A DNA stretch of 64,000 nucleotides, from contig JAQMWT010000162.1 in the NCBI GenBank assembly GCA_029834535.1, positions 1 through 64,000 on the forward strand, in the 5' to 3' direction. Source of the stretch: Chrysophaeum taylorii. Its lineage: Eukaryota; Sar; Pelagophyceae; Pelagomonadales; Pelagomonadaceae. The position numbers and the translations under genes are program-made. Position 1 is the stretch's first letter. The number at the start of each line of letters is the position of its first letter. A model generated the notes under the pieces. The model did not search any database. It saw only the letters and a list, made by a program, of their open reading frames with translations, and was not told the DNA's origin. Positions 57,955 to 64,000 of this stretch are shown here, piece by piece.

Positions 57955-59700
57955 CGCTAGAGAACCCGAGTTGAATTCAATGAGCTGCGACCCGGTCGGT
58001 GCCACCCCAGCGCAACTCAATGGTCGCACATCAGCAATAGGGTCGAAAAGGAATTCACTAAACCCTACCCGTGAATGTGAACCACGTCACCGCGCAAGTT
58101 CGGTGAAAATGATTGTGAATGATGAACACGGTAATTGCGCCTTACGTGGCGATCGTGAGCCACCTTTATTTAATAGTTTTTTTTTTTATTTATTTTTTTG
58201 TGGCGCCCGCGCAAATGTCCCTGTCAGTCCGTGCACCCGGGGCTCGAAGGCTCAAACGTGTTTTGGGGCGAAGGAGGAATCAACGGCAGTGGAAGCCATT
58301 ACGCCTTTCTTGCCGTAAGTGACGTGAGCGATCTCGATATCTTCGTCTCGTTCTTCCTTATCAACTTCCATCTCCGAAGAGTCTTCGGGGATGTTCCTTC
58401 CGGCGTTTCTTAATTCGCCCTCGACGAGATCGCTGTACTTGATCCGGGTCGCCGCCATGACTTCCTTGTTCATGCGCAGTAGGGCAACTTTGTCCGTCTC
58501 GCCCGCGCCGAGCCAAGAATGCCATCAGGACAGAGTGGTTTTACTGGCTGGGCACGGCCCGGACGTAGCTAGTAACCAGCGATTTCTCCTTCGAGGCTGC
58601 CACAACGCCCACGACCGTCATTACGCCCTCCCTTTCTTCGTCTGTCTTCTGTTTCTTGGTGAGCTGTTGACGGCCCAGCTCGACCCCCGGATGCGCAGTC
58701 TAAAAGTGGGCAAGGGGCTTGGTCGTCATTACACTGGTAGGGTCGGATAAGAAAACGAGACTAGCCCGCGCCGCAACGACGGGTCCTACAACGCGTGGGC
58801 TTTTTCCTTTTTTTGCGTGAGGGGACGAAAGGATGCCGACTTCACTATGGGGACTAGTTCCATCGCGACGATCTCGCGGCGTGGCGGCACATACTGCTTG
58901 AGTACAAATGAACATAGCTCAGCGATCCGTTGAGTATGTCTTAGTACAAACTGAAACATAGTTAACGGCTCGTACGAACTTTCTTATCCGACCCTGATTA
59001 CAGCCCGGCTGCAGAGAAATCTGCTGCCTCTTACCCTTATCCGTCCGTTGAGAACGTGATCTCTTCCTTACCCTTCTTCTTCCTTTTCTACACAATCAAA
59101 TAGTCCTCTGGTTTGTGCCTACGCTCATCATCATGGTCTAGCGCGTCCCGAGGTATGTAGCACTATACACTTTACCTTTCTCGTGTAGTTCTAGATGCCG
59201 CCTGTCGTGTTCTGAGGATATAGGGAACATACCTTTTCATTCCCCGAATTAAATACTTCCAGACGTTCATGATGAGACGGGATGGTTTCCCAGGTGACTT
59301 ACCACTGATTGCTAATGCTCTGCAGGTTATGGGCCCAGGCGGGTCCCTGAGAAACCATGTGTTAAAACGTGCACGTAACCTATGGGTATTGGGTCGTTAC
59401 CGCGCCGACTCAGCCTCGCCACGTAAACACACTTGTAAATACAACGCCATTACCATTGGGCTGTATATAATACTTTTTGCACACGTGATCGTGTAACCTT
59501 GTGTGCACCTGTTCATAGTATCGTATTGTCATGTCAATGTTGATGTGTGTGTAATTGGCTAACCTGTACTCTTGCACACATGTTATGGAATATTTTGGGT
59601 ACGTCCACTCGTACATTCCATGGCAATGCACTTAACAAGCTCCTTGAGAGCACCAAAACTAACCAGCTGCCTGAGTGACTACGCTTAGCGACACTACTCT
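57955..59700. other. Gene-poor interval before the retroelement
   Basis: No credible gene. It contains T-rich runs (58170-58200), the inverted-repeat element at 58739-58995 and, from about 59 kb, AT-richer sequence that may include the retroelement's LTR or leader. A TATA-like CTGTATATAATAC lies near 59461. Confidence 0.45.
58739..58995. mobile_element. Short element with 16-bp terminal inverted repeats (MITE-like)
   Basis: AGGGTCGGATAAGAAA at 58739-58754 is perfectly inverted as TTTCTTATCCGACCCT at 58980-58995, enclosing about 225 bp with no coding frame. No clear target-site duplication was found, so MITE status is provisional. Confidence 0.5.
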
Positions 59701-59844
59701 GGACTCACAGCTTGCACAGTCGTCAAATAGACATATTTCCATCGAAAACGATGAGTGTACATAGACACCGATAGACAGACCCCCTTAGAATGTCTAGACA
59801 GTGTCAACTGCGTGACTGAACCCACAGGTTCCCCGTCAACTGCT

Positions 59845-60939
59845 ATGGCAGAACACGCAGCACGAGCCGCACCCAAGGCGATCACAGGTGCGGATATATT
59901 GAAGCTCGAAGCTCCTGTAGTTGAGTTTCTTAACGATGGAAATCGATTTCAGCTTCAGACTCGCAAGGTATCCTTGCAAATCAAGCACATTAAGCAATTG
60001 TTACGGTCCAGTCATGCCGATGCTTTCCTCGAGTACGACTCGTACGAAGCATATACTCGGTCATGCAAGGACTACGAGATCCTCCGGAATCAAATTCTCG
60101 ATCGCGTTTTCCTGGAATGGAAGACCGATAGGGCTGCTGATCTCCGTTTAGCTGTTGATGAATTGCCCCCTGAGTATCAGGAATGGCATTTCACCAACGA
60201 AGCTTTCCCCCACTTACCTGATGCAGAAGTAGCTCAGCTAGCTACTGTCTGTTACGACTATGAAGTCAAGGCATTACGTCCTGAAATCAATGCCCGTTTC
60301 TTAGAAGAGGAACGAATCTTAAATCGCGCGCACCCGAAGGCACTAGCTTTCGACACCCGTGTTCGTGCCCCTGTTACCATGTTTTCGTTAACTGCTGCTG
60401 ACTGGCACACTTATCAGAACACGTATGCTACATTCTTGCATACTTACTTCAATCTTGAAAGTGTTGGAAAACCGGCACTTGCGGCCTGGCCCGCCATCAA
60501 TGAGGTATACAACAAAAGTTATTTACCCAACAAGGCTCGAGCTATTATGCTCATCGCCTTTAGTCACTACGAGTCTGTTACGACTACTGATGTGTCCTAT
60601 TTGAAACAGCAATTTAACTCTGTTGTTTATAATCCTAACTGGTATGTCCATGTATTTATCGAAGCTGTCCTAGCATTTAGGCAAATCTCTTACCAACTTA
60701 ACCAGGAAGAGACTGACCTTCAATTCGACTTTGGCACTCTTTGTAGAAAAATCTATGAAGAGATACATCGGCATTATGCCGATAATACCAGCAACAACCG
60801 TTACGATCGTGGTTGGGTAGATTGGTGTTATATGTACGAAACCCGATCTTCATCTCGGCCTGTGCCAGAAGCTGAACGATTGTGTCACCCTACCAACCCT
60901 AGCTACATTTTAGAATACGCATTAGACCTTACAATGTAG
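59845..60939 (+). CDS. Gag-like protein of an LTR-type retroelement
   Basis: About 364 residues from the first true ATG (59845). It is largely helical and charged, with no enzyme motif. Its position directly upstream of a retropepsin-like frame is the reason to call it gag. The sequence is much less GC-rich than the host genes. A zinc knuckle was not found. After the TAG at 60937-60939, coding character continues in the -1 frame (about 60903-61210, a Ser/Thr/Gln-rich stretch) before the protease frame, so the gag C-terminus is split by a frame change. It could be a recoding event, an indel in a decayed copy, or a sequence error; no good slippery heptamer was seen. Confidence 0.55.
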   Translation: MAEHAARAAPKAITGADILKLEAPVVEFLNDGNRFQLQTRKVSLQIKHIKQLLRSSHADAFLEYDSYEAYTRSCKDYEILRNQILDRVFLEWKTDRAADLRLAVDELPPEYQEWHFTNEAFPHLPDAEVAQLATVCYDYEVKALRPEINARFLEEERILNRAHPKALAFDTRVRAPVTMFSLTAADWHTYQNTYATFLHTYFNLESVGKPALAAWPAINEVYNKSYLPNKARAIMLIAFSHYESVTTTDVSYLKQQFNSVVYNPNWYVHVFIEAVLAFRQISYQLNQEETDLQFDFGTLCRKIYEEIHRHYADNTSNNRYDRGWVDWCYMYETRSSSRPVPEAERLCHPTNPSYILEYALDLTM

Positions 60940-61068
60940 TATCAAATGGGTCGAACAAAAGACGCTTAGAACGCCCTGTTTCTTGGCAACCCTATGTCGA
61001 AGGTTTATCATCTCAACCAAAGCCAAAGTTACTACTTACAAACACTTTGGACTCATCAGACAAAAGTC

Positions 61069-62619
61069 TGACTCAAACTGCTAACACACTCGCCTTCATC
61101 ACTTCGTCCCAACCTGGTACATCTTCCACGTTTAATGCTAGACGCTTGCGTAACTCTAATGATGCTCGCCAGCCTTTCTCTCGCAGCGATTTATCGTATT
61201 ATCGTTCCTGGTGATTCTTACGTCACCAAGAAAACTGCCGGACAGTCCCATGACCGTCCAATTTACCCCCGCACTTTTGACAGGTCCTCTCGGTCTAACA
61301 TGAAATTATTAGATCGAACAAACCACACCTTAAACACCCTGCGAGAACAGTGTAGTGAACTTACGAAGCATGTGACAGATAATGATACCACGGCTCAGCT
61401 ACAACAGAATATCAACAAGTTATTTGAGACTCTATTACAATCAGCTGACATTCTGTCAACGACATCTACTGAGGACAACAGTAGTTTACTTCGTCTAAAC
61501 GAACAGCTCATGTTTGCAGAAGACATCATTTATGATGTAGACGTTCATCTATCCTCGACCGAAAAGTCGTTAAACTACGTGGAGCCACAACACCATACTG
61601 TTGTTACTGCTCCCACCCCAAAGGCAACTCCTCCTACTACAAACACACAGGGTAATCCTTCCAATACTGTGCCTAACCTCTTTACCGCTTCCGCCATCTC
61701 GGCTTTACCACCAGCATTATTGTCCTCGCTATCTTCACAGGTCCAATCTGCCCTCAACACACCATCACAAGCCGAAACCAAAAGGGATGCCGATCATACT
61801 TCGCTATCGTCATTTGATGAAAAGCACGGCATGGCTGATGAGGCTGACGAACCATCACCACCTGTTCAACCGATTATTATTCCAACGAATCTGTTATTGC
61901 TGAAGAACTTCTTCACAGCCAGCCTCTCCACTACTTGCCCACATTCGGAAAACGCCTTCCTCACCAACTACATGAAGGTAAACAGTGTCCCTCCACATTG
62001 CTCTTTTCTATATTTTGACTCTTGTGCTACCATCTCATTGATGTCCACTTACGATTTTGCAATACCCAATCATATAATTCCATTGGACTCCAAATACGCG
62101 CCGATTGTTATTCAGACGGCTACAGGACAACAACGGGCATCACACATGATGTTAACACGTAACATTGTTGTTCCCCTACCAGATCATCCACAAGTTGGCT
62201 ATGTTAAGATCGACTTCGCTTTATGTCTTCAGCCAGTGCATGACCGACATCTCGCTATCCTGAGCATGCTCGAGTGGAACCAGACGAACCTGACCACTGT
62301 GTTCAATGATCGAGCTGAGCCAAAGCTCAGCGCTGTCACGAGCCGCATAGACAAAGATGTACGTATACCCATACACTATGTAGCAGCTAATTTACCTGCT
62401 CTCCCTTGTCTCACTTACAACATCGCGCGCGACAAGCAACTCGAACTTCGTTCTCTCGCATTTCCCCTCAAGCGATACCATGAAAACAGGGATCTACTGG
62501 CATACTACAACTACCTACTCCAAAGAGTTTTACCAGATCGCCCGTGGATTCGCCCTTTGGTTCTCAATCTTCGGAAACAGAACAAATTTGTTCAGCAAAA
62601 TACGCAGCCATTAACTTGA
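61069..62619 (+). CDS. Retropepsin-like aspartic protease region of the retroelement
   Basis: The open frame contains a Ser/Thr/Pro-rich N-terminal part and then an aspartic-protease-like core. YFDSCATISLM (near 62011-62043) corresponds to the D-[ST]-G-A catalytic motif with Gly replaced by Cys. A later hydrophobic segment resembles a flap and second beta layer (IVIQTATGQQRASHMM, VPLPDHPQVGYVKIDFALC). The nominal ATG at 61135 overlaps coding-like sequence of another frame, so the true beginning is unclear. The frame ends in a lone TGA (62617-62619), after which the same frame continues open into the methyltransferase-like region. Confidence 0.6.
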
Positions 62620-63225
62620 CTACTTTCACGCCCAGTGTTTCTCTCACAAGAGTCCAATCTCCGCAAACCCTCTGTCATGTTACTTTGTTCTGGTTTGTCA
62701 ACTCCGGCGTTCCTGTCTCAAGCCACTAATGACTTAGGCTTAAATATCAATGTAAAAGTTGTTGTTGAGTCTGATGATACGCTTGTTCGTATGTTACGCC
62801 ACCGTTTTCCTACTGTATTATTATTTGAATCTCTCCCCGCCTTTATTAACCACCTTCACCTAATCTCACCAGAGGAAAGGCGCACATTCTATTGTGATAT
62901 AATTGAGATCACTCCTCCCTGCACAAACAGGAATTTACTAAAACAGCATAAGACAGAAGACTTACACAGCCTGCTGGACGACTCTTTTCGGCAGCATGTT
63001 GTCTGTCATCAAGCTACTCCAGCCCATGGTACTACTGGCTGAGATGACGCCTCCGCATAAGTACTGTCATCAAGACCACATCACAGTGGCCAACCTTATC
63101 CATACTGCACTTGATTACTGTGCCGATGTTGTTGATAGGTTCCCGACCTACCTCTGTGGCGACTACCAATCTAGAGAAGATGGATATGCATCGCACGCAG
63201 ATATTCTACTGGACCAATTAAACTA
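62620..63225 (+). pseudogene. C5 cytosine methyltransferase-like domain within the retroelement, frame-broken
   Basis: Directly after the in-frame TGA the same frame gives VMLLCSGLSTPAF (motif I, family LFSGxGG, near 62674). It continues with VKVVVESDD (motif II acidic residue near 62767) followed by LRHRFP, and CDIIEITPPCTN (motif IV with the catalytic Pro-Cys near 62917-62922). After a frame change near 62995 the next frame gives KLLQPMVLLAEMTPP (motif VI, family ENV; here EMT, near 63041) and FPTYLCGDYQSRED (motif VIII QxR, near 63167). Order and spacing fit Dnmt/Dcm enzymes. Motif I lacks the second Gly and ENV is altered, so activity is doubtful. Such domains catalyse transfer of methyl from SAM to cytosine C5. 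Confidence 0.65.
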
Positions 63226-64000
63226 TTGTCGTGGCCCATCCTCCATATATCCCCGTTCCTAAAACGTTTGCACCTTACTCTCGCACAGGTTCTGCTCAGC
63301 TTACTATGGCTGACCTTGAATCCCTCAATATGTTACTGCTTCGCCTTCACTCACAACAGGCTCACGAACAACGTACTCACTCTGTTCAATCCGAGTGTAC
63401 TTATCATCAGTTGTGCTTTAAACGCTCCTCTATGGAGCCACTACCCAATGCAACACATCCTATACACGTCAAGGTTTTTACAATCCTCTATAACTTGTTT
63501 GCCAGCTTACACACTAACTCACCCACTCCTGTGTCCTATTACATAACCGTTTTCGAAACTAACCAACCGTCACACAGGTTATTACTTACAACCTCATCAA
63601 CATCACACAACTCCCACTTCTTAACTGGTGGCCACCATTCCGACGGCAACCTCACCATAGAGAACGCCACCACCAAACATCAAACTCCCATCAACGCCTT
63701 TGGAAGCACGTATACGTTCACTGCTTCCGACATCCCCCGCGACCGGGACAGGTCCATATATTTGGAGCCGTTTATGGGTTACTTGTGGATAGTCCAAGCC
63801 CTTCCCCAAGTTGGCTCCGCTGCCACCTATGGCACCGCCATACAAAAACTCTTGTCCAGATGCTCTCTTGTGATGCCTGGCTGCCTTACCTACAAGGCCA
63901 CCGACAACTCTTTCGATTACAAGGACTCTCATTTTGCTCTGGAAGATCACCACTTATCTCATAGTCGCTATATAGGGTACCTTCGTGGAAGTGACCGCAA
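63222..64000 (+). CDS. Continuation of the retroelement, unassigned open frame reaching the window end
   Basis: A third frame opens after a TAA near 63219 and stays open for about 780 nt to the end. It includes IPVPKTFAPYSRTGSAQLT (which could be a degenerate motif IX of the methyltransferase) and later FTASDIPRDRDRSIYLEPFMGYLW. I recognise no reverse transcriptase, RNase H or integrase motif in it; those would be expected further downstream. Confidence 0.45.

Noticed and set aside
60890-60940. -1 ribosomal frameshift site at the gag end
   Set aside because: No X-XXY-YYZ heptamer in the overlap. An indel or short intron explains it as well.
63226-63546. 106-residue hydrophobic frame near the window end
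   Set aside because: It is a shadow. Another frame is open for the full 780 nt to the window end with balanced composition.

Overview
The window is nuclear DNA from a GC-rich, gene-dense eukaryotic microalga. The strongest clue to the lineage is two predicted proteins whose N-termini look like bipartite targeting signals for a complex, red-derived plastid: a short hydrophobic signal peptide, then a Phe at the predicted +1 site (an ASAFAP-like motif). They are the tRNA-binding protein at 13.85 kb and the Lon-N-like protein at 16.9 kb. A Tic22-like plastid import protein is also present. This fits an ochrophyte (perhaps a pelagophyte) or a haptophyte; the sequence alone does not settle which. 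Genes lie on both strands with short gaps. Introns are few and very small (about 23-62 nt where they can be placed by frame), nearly always GT-AG, with one likely GC-AG.

Layout. 0-4.1 kb: a folylpolyglutamate synthase missing its 5' end, an IQ/LRR protein and a Tic22-like protein. 4.1-7.95 kb: no intact gene, but a composite repeat array, G-rich hairpins, microsatellites, a Helitron helicase relic and a field of short direct repeats. 8-17.8 kb: a FANCJ/RTEL1-type helicase, a LARGE-like GT49 glycosyltransferase, a plastid tRNA-binding protein, a sugar-porter MFS protein divergent from eIF1, and a Lon-substrate-binding-domain protein. 17.8-22.8 kb is sparse: a frame-broken Rho-GTPase/RING-IBR-type gene and a Reeler-like membrane protein with ultra-short introns. 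22.8-38.1 kb is dense: an acylated LRR protein, a proline-rich protein, a choline-transporter-like protein, a FAN/NSMAF-like BEACH protein, a telobox Myb protein, a SnoaL-membrane protein overlapping head-to-head with a CCR4-like nuclease that carries an inserted Mut7-C-like domain, and a second MFS transporter. 38.1-40 kb holds repeats only.

40-56.3 kb is the most unusual gene block. An AGC kinase is divergent from a single uninterrupted 14.4-kb ORF (4805 aa) with seven PH domains separated by long arrays of about 50-residue helical repeats. Six of the seven PH domains are followed by Arg-Arg-x-Ser motifs of the type AGC kinases phosphorylate, which suggests, but does not prove, a kinase-scaffold pair.

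56.5-58 kb holds a glycosyltransferase-like gene on the minus strand. From about 59 kb the composition becomes AT-richer and a degenerate retroelement starts (gag-like, retropepsin-like) and runs off the window. Downstream of the protease it carries a region whose motifs I, II, IV, VI and VIII match C5 cytosine methyltransferases. It is separated from the protease by one in-frame UGA-CUA and broken by later frame changes. A methyltransferase-bearing retroelement is the best candidate here for an unusual mobile system.
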